A DNA stretch of 64,000 nt from Tectiglobus sp965223355 (GTDB taxonomy: Bacteria; Pseudomonadota; Alphaproteobacteria; Rhizobiales; Hyphomicrobiaceae): the NCBI GenBank assembly GCA_965223355.1, contig CBDCWE010000003.1, positions 3,720,001-3,784,000 of the forward strand, in the 5' to 3' direction. Below the pieces are notes generated by a model that made no database searches, was not told the origin of the DNA, and saw only the letters and a program-made list of their open reading frames with translations. Position numbers and translations under genes: made by a program. This document shows positions 26,924 to 35,188 of this stretch, piece by piece. The first letter of the stretch is position 1; every line of letters begins with the position of its first letter.

Positions 26924-26945
26924 ATTGTATGCGATTGGATACAAT
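26924..26945. promoter_or_regulatory. Candidate GntR-family operator in the divergent promoter
   Basis: Inverted repeat ATTGTAT, 8 bp, ATACAAT, between the flavoprotein start (26894) and the GntR start (about 26957). The half-sites resemble TTGTATACAA-type operators of FCD-domain GntR regulators. Placement fits control of both genes. Confidence 0.55.
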
Positions 26946-26956
26946 CTGCATTGCAG

Positions 26957-27625
26957 GTGAGTCAACAGCTCGCGAGACCGCAGGTGAAGACCGACATATT
27001 CGAAGTGCTGCAAAGCGAAATCCTGGAAGGCCAGCTGCAGCCGGGAGAGCGTGTCAAGGAAGCCGACCTGGCGGAACGGTTCGGGCTGAGCCGCACGCCC
27101 ATTCGCGAAGCCCTGCGCCGCCTTGAAACGCGCGGCCTGTTGGTGCACGAGCCCTATCGCGGCATGGTCGTCGCCCGGCTGGAGCACAGCGCAATTGGCG
27201 AACTTTACGTGATGCGCGAAGTGCTCGACGGCGCCGCTGCGCGGATGGCGGCGCAACATGCGACTGCGACCGAAATCTCAGCCATGCAGAACCAGATCGC
27301 CCGCGATCGCAAGCTGCTCAACGAGCCTGTGAAACTGGCAGCATCCAACCGCGCCTTTCACCATGCGATCTATCGCGCGGCCCACAATCGCTTCTTGATG
27401 ACGTCAGCCGATGCGCTCACCGAGGCCCTGGCCCTGCTCGGCCCGACGACCTTGGCCGCAACGGGGCGCGGAGCGCAATCGGTCGATGAACATCAAGCGA
27501 TCGTCGACGCCATCAAGGCCGGCGATGGCCGAGCAGCCGAAGCCGCAGCCCGCACCCACATTCGACATGCCTTCGAAGTTCGCCTCATGCAGCTCGACCG
27601 CACCATCATCGAAGACGACGCATAG
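26957..27625 (+). CDS. GntR-family transcriptional regulator, FCD (FadR) subfamily
   Basis: About 222 residues. N-terminal winged helix (ILEGQLQPGERVKEADLAERFGLSRTPIREALRRLE) followed by an all-helical FCD ligand domain (MREVLDGAAARMAA; FHHAIYRAAHN; EHQAIVDAIKAGD). Such proteins repress catabolic operons and are released by a carboxylate ligand, often with a metal. The start is not certain: GTG 26957, GTG 26984 or TTG 26951. Divergent from the TcuA-like gene; the likely ligand is its substrate or a pathway intermediate. Stop TAG at 27623-27625 is followed by a family-A palindromic element. Confidence 0.88.
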   Translation: MSQQLARPQVKTDIFEVLQSEILEGQLQPGERVKEADLAERFGLSRTPIREALRRLETRGLLVHEPYRGMVVARLEHSAIGELYVMREVLDGAAARMAAQHATATEISAMQNQIARDRKLLNEPVKLAASNRAFHHAIYRAAHNRFLMTSADALTEALALLGPTTLAATGRGAQSVDEHQAIVDAIKAGDGRAAEAAARTHIRHAFEVRLMQLDRTIIEDDA

Positions 27626-27772
27626 GTTTAAGCAAACCTCCGATCAATGCGCGGGTTTCCTAAGGGCTCAGCCCTTAGCCAATCGCCGCGTTGCGGCGAT
27701 CCTTGAGGGGCTTTCAGCCCCTCAAACTCCCCGACCAGGGGATGATCCCCTGGACCTCGGACTTGTTCAGTG
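27623..27772. repeat. Palindromic element family A, copy 4
   Basis: Contains CAAACCTCCGATCAA near the left, then AAGGGCTCAGCCCTT, ATCGCCGC/GCGGCGAT, GAGGGGCTTTCAGCCCCTC and CAGGGGATGATCCCCTG, ending CTTGTTCAG. Between convergent genes. The left boundary is less clear than in other copies. Confidence 0.85.
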
Positions 27773-27784
27773 TGGTTGCTTGGG

Positions 27785-28819
27785 TCATCGTTGCCGGGCC
27801 AGTTGCGCTTCGAAATGTTGAACAGCCATGGTTGCCGCGCGATCATGGACCGCCGCGCGATCGACGCCGTCATGATCAATCGTGATGTCGGGCATTTGAG
27901 CTCTGCCGAGGTCGGTTGCTTCGCACAAGAAGACGTAGTGGCCATGGCGCGCGTCGAGGGTTTCAAGGTCGAACGCCGGATTTATGTCGTGGAGCCAGAG
28001 CGCACAGGTGTCGTACGGCGCCTCCGTATCCCCCTTTGTTGCAAGGATCGTGACAGGGACCTGAATGGCAGCCAGGCTGGCCGGCGTGAACGCCCAGACC
28101 GGCGGCGCCGGCGCCAGCAGAACCAGCGCGCGGACCCGCGCATCCAGATAGGATTGGCCGTGCCGCGCCATGGATTGCCGGAAACTTTCGCTTTGCTCGA
28201 ACAGTTGCGGGATTTGCTCCGCCAGATCAGGAAACTCGCGCGGTCCCGACAGCGCGCCGGCAACCTTCGCGTGATGGGCCTCGAACAACGCCATATCGCT
28301 GATCGCGCCGGCGAGCGCGAGGACGGTGTAAGCACCAAGCGAAAAGCCGGCCGCAAACACGTTCGCCATGTCCATGCGGCCCTTAAACCAGTCGTCGTTG
28401 GCAATAACGTCGAGAACGACGCTGAGGTCGCGGGCGCGTTCCCACCAACACGCAAAGCCCTCCGGCAAATAGGGCTCAATCGCCGTATTGCCGTGATGTG
28501 AAACACCGATGGCAATGAAGCCGCGCCTCGCCAGCCGGTTGCCAAGCCAGCTTAAACCGTCCGCCGTGCCGCCGGTTCCGTGCGACAACAGCACAACCGG
28601 CCACGCCGCTTTGACCTCGCTCAGCGGCGCACCGGTACTGAGCCATCCGGTGTGAAACAGCTCCGCACCCGGCGGGCCGGCAAAGGTCTCCTTCACTTCG
28701 GCATCGGCATGTGCCGGATACCAAGCCGACCATTTCAGCGGGCGCTGGTCGCCCCCTCGCCAGGCCGGACGTTCGGCATCGAACGCAAGCCCATCAACAT
28801 AACCGACGCGATGAGCCAT
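27785..28819 (-). CDS. Alpha/beta hydrolase (dienelactone-hydrolase / PAF-acetylhydrolase-like)
   Basis: 344-residue alpha/beta-hydrolase. Oxyanion-side VVLLSHGTGGTADG and the nucleophile elbow GFSLG (AAGFSLGAYTVLALAG); the catalytic His is probably in DARHGHYVFL near the C-terminus. Resembles predicted dienelactone hydrolases or PAF-acetylhydrolase-like proteins of Proteobacteria, cleaving esters or lactones. ATG 28819 (MAHRVGYVDG) has GGAGGAA upstream; ATG 28834 is possible. Divergent from the amidohydrolase operon, which suggests a common catabolic context. No signal peptide. Confidence 0.82.
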   Translation of the reverse strand: MAHRVGYVDGLAFDAERPAWRGGDQRPLKWSAWYPAHADAEVKETFAGPPGAELFHTGWLSTGAPLSEVKAAWPVVLLSHGTGGTADGLSWLGNRLARRGFIAIGVSHHGNTAIEPYLPEGFACWWERARDLSVVLDVIANDDWFKGRMDMANVFAAGFSLGAYTVLALAGAISDMALFEAHHAKVAGALSGPREFPDLAEQIPQLFEQSESFRQSMARHGQSYLDARVRALVLLAPAPPVWAFTPASLAAIQVPVTILATKGDTEAPYDTCALWLHDINPAFDLETLDARHGHYVFLCEATDLGRAQMPDITIDHDGVDRAAVHDRAATMAVQHFEAQLARQR

Positions 28820-28969
28820 GGGTTGTTCCTCCATGCGCGTAAATTGCCCGTCAAGTCTGTTGCCGCATTTGCGCTATGCTGTCCGTCTCATGGTCGACAA
28901 GCAAGCAGTACACGCGAAAATCACATATGCGCCTTGCTCCGCGAACGCGAACGCGCGATCTATTGAGCC

Positions 28970-30022
28970 ATGACCGAACGTCGCGCCGCCATAGATTGTG
29001 ACATCCACCCGTCCGTGCCGGGTCTCAAGGCGCTGCTGGCCTATATGGAGCCGCACTGGGCCGAAACACTGGTGCAGCGCGGCATGCATGAGCTCGATTC
29101 GATTTCCTATCCGAACCGGTCGCCGCTGACGGCGCGTGAGGACTGGCGCGCCGAGAACGGCAAGCCGGCGACGACGCTGGGCGCGGTCCAAGCGCAATTG
29201 CTCGATCCGTTCGCCATCGACATTGCGATTTGCAACTGCCTTTACGGTGTCCAGATCCCGTTCAGCGAGGATATGGGTGCCGCCTATGCGCGTGCGGTCA
29301 ATGATTGGATCGCGCGTGAGTGGCTCGACAACGATGATCGCCTCAGGGCCTCGATCGTCATTCCCGTCCAAAATACGGAACTCGCCGTCGAAGAGATCGA
29401 GCGCGTCGCCGCCGACAAGCGTTTCGTACAGGTCCTGATGTTGGTGATGGGCGAGACCATGCTCGGCCGCCGCCAGCACTGGCCGATCTACGAGGCGGCG
29501 GCCAAGCACGGCCTGCCGGTCGGCATCCACGCCGGGTCATCCTATCGCCATCCCGTTACGCCCGTCGGCTGGCCGTCGACGTCGACGGAGGATTATGTCA
29601 ATCAGTCCATCGCCTTCCAGTCACAGCTTGCAAGCCTGATCTCCGAAGGCGTGTTCAAGAAGTTCCCCGACTTGAAAGTGGTCCTGCTCGAGTCCGGCAT
29701 CACCTGGCTGCCATCGTTCATTTGGCGCTTCAAGAAGTACTGGCGCGGCCTGACGATGGAGATCCCGTGGGTCGACCGCCCGCCGGAAGAGATCATCTAT
29801 GACCAGGTGCGCTTCTCGCTGCAGCCGTTCGATGCGCCGGACGACCCGGAAACGACTGCGAAAGCGCTCGAACATCTGGGCTCCGACGAATTGATCCTGT
29901 TCTCGAGCGACTATCCCCATTGGCAGTTCGACGGCGATGATATCATGCCAAAGGGTTTGCCGGATGATCTCAAGCGTAAGATAATGATCGACAACCCGCG
30001 GGCGACATACGCCCGCCTTTGA
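28970..30022 (+). CDS. Amidohydrolase family (ACMSD-like metal-dependent hydrolase), paralogue 1
   Basis: 350-residue amidohydrolase_2 TIM barrel. Metal-binding D-x-H as CDIHP near residue 10, His in GIHAGSS, and the C-terminal Asp in SSDYPHW, as in ACMSD, gamma-resorcylate decarboxylase and related C-C or C-N lyases/hydrolases. It is a clear paralogue of the next gene (shared WPIYEAA, FPDLKVVLLESG, WLPSFIWR, DYPHW). First of a three-gene plus-strand operon with the second amidohydrolase and a Rieske protein. Substrate unknown; decarboxylation or ring-fragment hydrolysis is plausible. Confidence 0.88.
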   Translation: MTERRAAIDCDIHPSVPGLKALLAYMEPHWAETLVQRGMHELDSISYPNRSPLTAREDWRAENGKPATTLGAVQAQLLDPFAIDIAICNCLYGVQIPFSEDMGAAYARAVNDWIAREWLDNDDRLRASIVIPVQNTELAVEEIERVAADKRFVQVLMLVMGETMLGRRQHWPIYEAAAKHGLPVGIHAGSSYRHPVTPVGWPSTSTEDYVNQSIAFQSQLASLISEGVFKKFPDLKVVLLESGITWLPSFIWRFKKYWRGLTMEIPWVDRPPEEIIYDQVRFSLQPFDAPDDPETTAKALEHLGSDELILFSSDYPHWQFDGDDIMPKGLPDDLKRKIMIDNPRATYARL

Positions 30023-30064
30023 AGGCCGCCCGCACGCCGGCCCTCCCGTTCGAGGAGACCCACA

Positions 30065-31183
30065 ATGAACATTCATGTCGCCAACCCACCGACCGCCGAG
30101 CAAAGCGCCGAAAAGGCCAAGCGCATTGGCCTTGCCATTGCCGATGGTGACATCCACCCGCGGCCCAAGGAAAAGGCCCTTCACCCGTACCTGTCGCGGC
30201 GTTGGCAGGACCATCTCGACACTTACGGCTTCCTGGTCCGGCATGGCTATCAGGCCGGTCCCGCCTATCCCAAGGGCAATCCGGATGCCTGCCGCCGTGA
30301 TGCCTACTTGCCCGATGGCGGCAAGCCCGGCACCGACCTTGACTTCATGCGCCGGCAACTGCTCGATCCCTGCAACATCGAACTTGGCGTCCTCAACACC
30401 ATCACACCGACGCCGGGCAATGCCCAGAACCACGAACTTGCCGTTGCCGTCGCACGCGCCATAAACGAATGGCAGGTGGCGGAATGGACGGCGCAGGAAC
30501 CACGCCTCAAGGCCTCGGTTGTCGTGCCTTACGAGGATCCGGTTGCAGCCGCCGCCGAAATCGACCACTGGGCCGGCCACAAAGACTTTGTGCAGGTGCT
30601 GCTGATGAGCCGCACCGCCGAGCCGCTGGGCCAGCGCAAATACTGGCCGATCTACGAAGCCGCCTGTCGCAACGATATCGCCGTCGGCGTCCACGCGTTC
30701 GGCTACGGCGGTTACCCGGTCACCGGCGGTGGCTGGCCATCCTACTATATCGAGGAAATGAGCGGTCACTCGCAATGCTGTCAGGGGTTGCTTGCCAGCA
30801 TGGTCCTGGACGGCGTCTTCGAGCATTTCCCGACGTTGCGCCTGATCCTCATCGAAGCCGGATTTGCCTGGCTGCCCGCCCTCGCGTGGCGGCTCGACAA
30901 GCACGCGCACAAAACCCACAGCGAAGTGCCATATCTAAAGCGCAAACCCTCCGAATACATCCGCGACAATGTCTGGTTGACGACGCAGCCGATGGAAGAG
31001 CCGATCCGCCGCAAACATCTCCACGATACCATCGACTGGATCGGTTGGGACCGTCTGATCTTCGCCACCGATTATCCGCATTGGGACTTCGATGATCCGG
31101 AGTTTGCGCTGCCGATCCGCATCGATGAGGCACAGCGCGCCATGTTCTTCCGCGAAAACGCGCGCACGGTCTACAAGGCCTGA
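30065..31183 (+). CDS. Amidohydrolase family (ACMSD-like), paralogue 2
   Basis: 372 residues, same fold as the upstream gene with which it shares much of its C-terminal half. Metal motifs DGDIHPRP, GVHAFGYGG and ATDYPHWDFDDP. GAGGAG precedes ATG 30065. It begins 43 bp after its paralogue. Two related amidohydrolases made in equal amounts could form a mixed oligomer or act on successive intermediates. Followed after 31 bp by the Rieske protein gene. Confidence 0.88.
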   Translation: MNIHVANPPTAEQSAEKAKRIGLAIADGDIHPRPKEKALHPYLSRRWQDHLDTYGFLVRHGYQAGPAYPKGNPDACRRDAYLPDGGKPGTDLDFMRRQLLDPCNIELGVLNTITPTPGNAQNHELAVAVARAINEWQVAEWTAQEPRLKASVVVPYEDPVAAAAEIDHWAGHKDFVQVLLMSRTAEPLGQRKYWPIYEAACRNDIAVGVHAFGYGGYPVTGGGWPSYYIEEMSGHSQCCQGLLASMVLDGVFEHFPTLRLILIEAGFAWLPALAWRLDKHAHKTHSEVPYLKRKPSEYIRDNVWLTTQPMEEPIRRKHLHDTIDWIGWDRLIFATDYPHWDFDDPEFALPIRIDEAQRAMFFRENARTVYKA

Positions 31184-31214
31184 GCCGGCGCTTGGCCCCA
31201 GAGCAGGAACATCA

Positions 31215-31628
31215 ATGACCCGCCACGTCGTTGCCACCGTCGATGAAATCCCACCCGGCAGTCGCAAGCGGGTCGCCGTTGGCGACCGCCGCATTGTCGT
31301 CTTCAACGTCGACGGCGAATTCCTGGCCCTGCTTGACCGCTGCCCACATCAGGGCGGCAGCCTGTGCGATGGCGTATTGACCGGCTTCGTTACTTCGCAC
31401 GAGCCCGGTCACTACAACTATTCGCGCCCCGGCGAGATCATTCGCTGTCCCTGGCACGGCTGGCATTTCGATTTGCGCACAGGCCAGTCGTGGGGCGAAC
31501 CGGAGCGCGTCTTCACCAAACACTACGACGTCGAAGTGGCGGCCGGACAAGCCCTTGTCGAGGGCCCCTACAAGGCCGAAACGATCGATGTCGCGGTCGA
31601 TCGTCAATACGTTGTGATCGACGCCTGA
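31215..31628 (+). CDS. Rieske [2Fe-2S] ferredoxin-like protein
   Basis: 137 residues containing essentially one Rieske domain: ligands C43-P-H45 and C78-P-W-H81 (RCPHQGG, RCPWHGWHF). The spacing between the pairs (32 residues) is longer than usual because of an insertion rich in His/Tyr/Pro (SHEPGHYNYSRPG). Acts as a small electron carrier for an oxygenase, or as a soluble regulator. Third gene of the amidohydrolase operon; no oxygenase lies in this operon, so its partner is unknown (a Rieske oxygenase gene lies 25 kb away). Confidence 0.85.
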   Translation: MTRHVVATVDEIPPGSRKRVAVGDRRIVVFNVDGEFLALLDRCPHQGGSLCDGVLTGFVTSHEPGHYNYSRPGEIIRCPWHGWHFDLRTGQSWGEPERVFTKHYDVEVAAGQALVEGPYKAETIDVAVDRQYVVIDA

Positions 31629-31646
31629 GGCCCGCAGCGCGTCAAC

Positions 31647-31783
31647 TAGAGCAACCTGCCTTTATTCGGAATCGGAACGATCCCGAATAAAGGCAGAAAG
31701 TTGCTCGCCTCTAAAGTGGCGATTATCTTTGTGCTTTAAGTTGGAACCGCAATAGCGGTTCCAACTTAAAGCACGATGATCTA
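31647..31783. repeat. Palindromic element family B, copy 1 (full)
   Basis: TA-flanked on both sides (CTAGAGCAACC left, GATGATCTAG right). Module 1 is a hairpin of CTGCCTTTATTCGG with CCGAATAAAGGCAG inside AGCAAC/GTTGCT; module 2 is a hairpin of GTGCTTTAAGTTGGAACCGC with its complement. Confidence 0.92.
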
Positions 31784-31881
31784 GCACATCCCGTCAACCA
31801 AATATTCACCCTGACGAACGATACTATCACCGGTGCCGGTGACATCCCGGTGTGAACGTTTCGCACCGGGGACGGCGGGCA

Positions 31882-32301
31882 ATGGATAGGTTCATGGGGT
31901 TCGTAAAGGGCATACTGATTGCGGTCGCACTTGCGGTGGTCGGCAATCTCGGCGTGCACGAGTATCTGCGCCAAAACGCCACCAGCCAAGTCATCATCAG
32001 CGCCTATCAGGAACACGCCGTCGCCGCCTGCCGTCAGCGCGCCGGCGACAGTGTGAGCACGTTGGCCTGGTCACAACCGAGCGGCGTCCGCCTCGCAATC
32101 GGCAAGAGCGATCTCAACGTCTACATCTGGCAGACCAATCATCGGCTGTGGAACGCGCGCTATCGCAATGCCTACCTTTACGTCACGATCGATGATGCCG
32201 ACGCCCATGTCTATTGCGAATACGACATCGCCAACGACACCGCCTGGGTCTACCGCCTCAACCGCGCGGCCGGCGAGGAAGTCTATCCCCGCCAGGGTTG
32301 A
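31882..32301 (+). CDS. Hypothetical exported or membrane-anchored small protein
   Basis: 139 residues, not recognised. One hydrophobic N-terminal segment (residues about 5-25, GFVKGILIAVALAVVGNLGV), then a soluble region with Cys in AACRQRAG and VYCEYD and several Trp/Tyr residues. Probably a membrane-anchored periplasmic protein. Starts at ATG 31882 just after a palindromic element. The TGA stop directly abuts the TCA (reverse TGA) of the agmatinase-family gene, with no spacer. Confidence 0.6.
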   Translation: MDRFMGFVKGILIAVALAVVGNLGVHEYLRQNATSQVIISAYQEHAVAACRQRAGDSVSTLAWSQPSGVRLAIGKSDLNVYIWQTNHRLWNARYRNAYLYVTIDDADAHVYCEYDIANDTAWVYRLNRAAGEEVYPRQG

Positions 32302-33252
32302 TCAAACCGGTCCGGCGGACCCAAACCGCGCCGCCAACAGACACAACATCTCATACATTATCGTTGCACCGTTGAGCGCCGTCAGGCCGCCAACATCGAA
32401 CGGCGGCGAGACCTCGACCATATCCGCACCAACAAACTCGATACCGCGCAAACCGCGCACCAGCGCGATCGCCTCGCGGGTGGTCAAACCGCCGGCCTCC
32501 GGGGTTCCGGTGCCGGGGGCAAAGGCCGGATCGAGCGAGTCGATGTCGAACGACAGATAGGCGGGCCCGCCGCCAACAATCCTGTGGACCTCACCAATGA
32601 CCGCCTTGATACCGATCTCCTCGACCTCGTCGATGAACATCACCCGCATACCGCTGTCTTTGGAATAGACCCAGCCCTCGTTCGAATTCTGCGCACCGCG
32701 GATCCCGATCTGGATCGTGCGTTTCGGATCGATCAGGCCGGCCTCGACAGCACGGCGGAACGGGGTGGCGTGCATATACTTGCTGCCGCCAAACGAGTCC
32801 CAGGTATCGGTGTGGGCATCGATGTGCACCAAGGCCAGCGGCCGATCTGGCGCCAGCGCCTTGATGATCGGATAGCTGATGCAGTGGTCACCGCCGCAGG
32901 TGAGCGCTAGGGCGCCCGCGCTCTTGACCGCCAGATAGTACGCATGGATTTGCTCGATACAGGCTTCAAGATTGTAGATTTGCGTAAAGTCGACGTCGCC
33001 GAGATCGCCAATGCGGCATTGCTCGAACGGATTGATACCGCTCACCGGATGCGTGGTTCGCATCAGGCTCGACTGGTTGCGCACCTCGCGCGGGCCGTGT
33101 CGCGCACCGGGCCGATTGGTGACGCCGCCGTCGAACGGTACGCCGATCATCGCAATGTCCGCCTGGTTCGCCGTGTTCAGCAACGGCGCGCGCATGAAGG
33201 TCGGTATTCCATGATACCTCGGCTTTGTGATTTCAGACTGGTCTGTTGCCAT
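32302..33252 (-). CDS. speB: Agmatinase/arginase (ureohydrolase) family
   Basis: 316-residue ureohydrolase. Mn-binding motifs GGDHCISYP, DAHTDTWD and SFDIDSLDPAFAPGTGTPE are complete. The family includes agmatinase, guanidinobutyrase and guanidinopropionase; agmatinase (SpeB-like, agmatine to putrescine plus urea) is the default call, but substrate choice is not secure. ATG 33252 preceded by AAGGGAC. No linked polyamine genes; the position is convergent with a hypothetical gene. Confidence 0.85.
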   Translation of the reverse strand: MATDQSEITKPRYHGIPTFMRAPLLNTANQADIAMIGVPFDGGVTNRPGARHGPREVRNQSSLMRTTHPVSGINPFEQCRIGDLGDVDFTQIYNLEACIEQIHAYYLAVKSAGALALTCGGDHCISYPIIKALAPDRPLALVHIDAHTDTWDSFGGSKYMHATPFRRAVEAGLIDPKRTIQIGIRGAQNSNEGWVYSKDSGMRVMFIDEVEEIGIKAVIGEVHRIVGGGPAYLSFDIDSLDPAFAPGTGTPEAGGLTTREAIALVRGLRGIEFVGADMVEVSPPFDVGGLTALNGATIMYEMLCLLAARFGSAGPV

Positions 33253-33493
33253 TGCCGGTTGTCCCTTGTTCAATCTTTGAATTTGCGCTGCGGATCGATT
33301 TTACGACAACTTGCCATGCATGGCCCGATATTTTAGTGGATCGATTGGTGCAGCTGTGCCAATCGTCAGTCAGGGTTCTAACCTGGCATGGCGCCCGCAA
33401 CGCGAAGCACTTGCCCTGCTGGTTCCTGGCCAAGCGATCGACGAGGCCGGTTGCATGCGGCACCTGAAACTCACGGAGAACGGGGAGAACGGA

Positions 33494-34327
33494 ATGAGCA
33501 CGGTACCAACCATCGGCGGCCCCCGACGCGGCAAGGGCAAGGCCGACGAGATCGACTACGACATTCACGGCCAGGAAATGCAGTTTGTTGAAATCGAACT
33601 GGATCCGGGTGAGAGCGCGATTGCCGAAGCCGGTTCGATGATGTTCAAGCATCCGGCAATTGAAATGGATACCATCTTCGGGGACGGCAGCGCCAGGCCG
33701 AGCGGCCTGTTCGGCGCCATCGCCTCTGCTGGTAAGCGTATTCTGACGGGTGAGAGCCTGTTCATGACGGTGTTCACGCATCAGGGCCAGGGCAAGGTGC
33801 GCGTGGCCTTTGCTTCGCCCTATCCCGGCACGATCCTGCCCTTCAATCTTGCCGACCTGGGCGGCACCTTGATCGCCCAGAAGGATGCCTTCCTGTGCGC
33901 CGCCAAGGGTGTGTCGATCGGCATTCATTTCCAGCGCAAGATTATGACCGGCCTGTTCGGCGGCGAGGGCTTTATTATGCAAAAGCTCGAAGGCGATGGC
34001 TTTGCCTTCATTCATGTCGGCGGCTGTGTTATCGAGCGCCGCCTTGGGCCAGGTGAGGAGCTTGATGTCGACACCGGCTGCGTCGCGGCCATGACGTCCG
34101 ACATCGACTTTGACATCGTCCGCGCCGGCTCGGTCAAGTCGATGATCTTCGGCGGCGAAGGTTTTTTCTTCGCCAAGTTGCGCGGGCCCGGCACCGTCTG
34201 GCTGCAGTCCTTGCCATTCTCGCGTCTCGCCGGCCGGATCATCGCCAACGCCGGTGCGATGGGCGGCAAGGGTGAGGGTTCGGTTCTCGGACCCCTGGGC
34301 GACATCCTTGACGGGGATAACAGCTAG
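33494..34327 (+). CDS. TIGR00266/AIM24 family protein
   Basis: 277 residues with the beta-rich AIM24/TIGR00266 fold: MQFVEIELDPGESAIAEAGSMM, GESLFMTVFTHQG and repeated Gly-rich strands such as IMTGLFGGEGFIMQKL and SMIFGGEGFFFAKLRGPG. Cytosolic, function unknown in bacteria. Start MSTVPTIGG at 33494 has GGGGAG upstream. The TAG stop 34325-34327 is the left boundary of a palindromic element. Confidence 0.85.
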   Translation: MSTVPTIGGPRRGKGKADEIDYDIHGQEMQFVEIELDPGESAIAEAGSMMFKHPAIEMDTIFGDGSARPSGLFGAIASAGKRILTGESLFMTVFTHQGQGKVRVAFASPYPGTILPFNLADLGGTLIAQKDAFLCAAKGVSIGIHFQRKIMTGLFGGEGFIMQKLEGDGFAFIHVGGCVIERRLGPGEELDVDTGCVAAMTSDIDFDIVRAGSVKSMIFGGEGFFFAKLRGPGTVWLQSLPFSRLAGRIIANAGAMGGKGEGSVLGPLGDILDGDNS

Positions 34328-34459
34328 AGCAACCTGCCTTTATTCGGAATCGGAACGATCCCGAATAAAGGCAGAAAGTTGCTCGCCTCTAAAGTGGCGA
34401 TCATCTTTGTGCTTTAAGCCTTATCCGACACCATTTCCGCCTTGGGCGGAGATGATCTA
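34325..34459. repeat. Palindromic element family B, copy 2 (variant right half)
   Basis: Left module identical to the copy at 31.6 kb (TAGAGCAACCTGCC). The right half keeps CCTCTAAAGTGGCGATCATC but ends with a different arm, CATTTCCGCCTTGGGCGGAGATGATC, ending in TA. The gene upstream takes its TAG stop from the left boundary. Confidence 0.85.
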
Positions 34460-34510
34460 AGATGCGCCGCCTGCGGAGCATGCGGGCCCGTGTCCACGAT
34501 GGAGGATGAA

Positions 34511-34915
34511 ATGCTGACCCTCGACAGGCTCCTCGTTGCCGGCATTGCCATTGCCGCAGTTGCACTGGCACCGATGCCAACGGCCAACGCACAAAAGGCG
34601 GGGCAACCGGCGGCCAAGGCGGCCGCGGCAGCGCCACCAGCCAAGGCTGTCGCAAAGAAACCGAAAAGGAAACAGAAAACAAAGACGGCATCCGTCTGCC
34701 AAGGACTGGCCCAGTCACCGTGCGAGAGAAACGAAGTGTGTGGCTGGATCAAGCCCAAAAAGAAAGTCGACAAACGCGGGCGCAAACTCACAGCCTATTG
34801 CCGAAAGGTCGCCGGCATCGCGAGAGCAAGGAAGCCAAAGGCCAAGCGCAAAGACAGCGCCGTGCGCAAAACGACAGCCAAACGAACGGGCTCAAAGCCC
34901 AACAAGAAGAAGTAG
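34511..34915 (+). CDS. Small secreted lysine-rich protein with four cysteines, unrecognised
   Basis: 134 residues. Signal peptide with cleavage likely after ANA (residue 27). An Ala/Lys/Pro-rich linker follows, then a compact domain with C63, C71, C77, C97 (CQGL, C, CGWI, YCRKV), and a histone-H1-like tail of Lys/Arg/Ala. Very basic. It could bind nucleic acid, LPS or peptidoglycan, but no function is claimed. ATG 34511 follows GGAGGA. Flanked by palindromic elements on both sides; the TAG stop is the boundary of the downstream one. Confidence 0.7.
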   Translation: MLTLDRLLVAGIAIAAVALAPMPTANAQKAGQPAAKAAAAAPPAKAVAKKPKRKQKTKTASVCQGLAQSPCERNEVCGWIKPKKKVDKRGRKLTAYCRKVAGIARARKPKAKRKDSAVRKTTAKRTGSKPNKKK

Positions 34916-35091
34916 GCAACCTCTGATCAAGTCTCAGGTTTCCAAAGGGCAATGCCCTTTGGCGGGATTGTTAGGGCGGAGCCCTTAACATATCGCCGTT
35001 TCACGGCGATCCTTGAGGGGCTTTCAGCCCCTCATACTCCCCGACCAGGGGATTGTCCCCTGGACCCTAAACTTGTTCCGAGGTTCCCTTA
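34913..35091. repeat. Palindromic element family A, copy 5
   Basis: TA + GGCAACCTCTGATCAAGTC at the left and GTTCCGAGGTTCCCT + TA at the right. Five hairpins including AAAGGGCAATGCCCTTT, ATCGCCGTTTCACGGCGAT and CAGGGGATTGTCCCCTG. The left TA+G is the TAG stop of the small lysine-rich protein. Confidence 0.9.
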
Positions 35092-35188
35092 GGTCGGCCG
35101 ACCATGATGAAATCTGGGCGCGGACCGCTTAGGGTGTGGGCTGCGCCATTTGCAGCGATAGCCAACCGCTAACAGCCAAGGGCACGCC

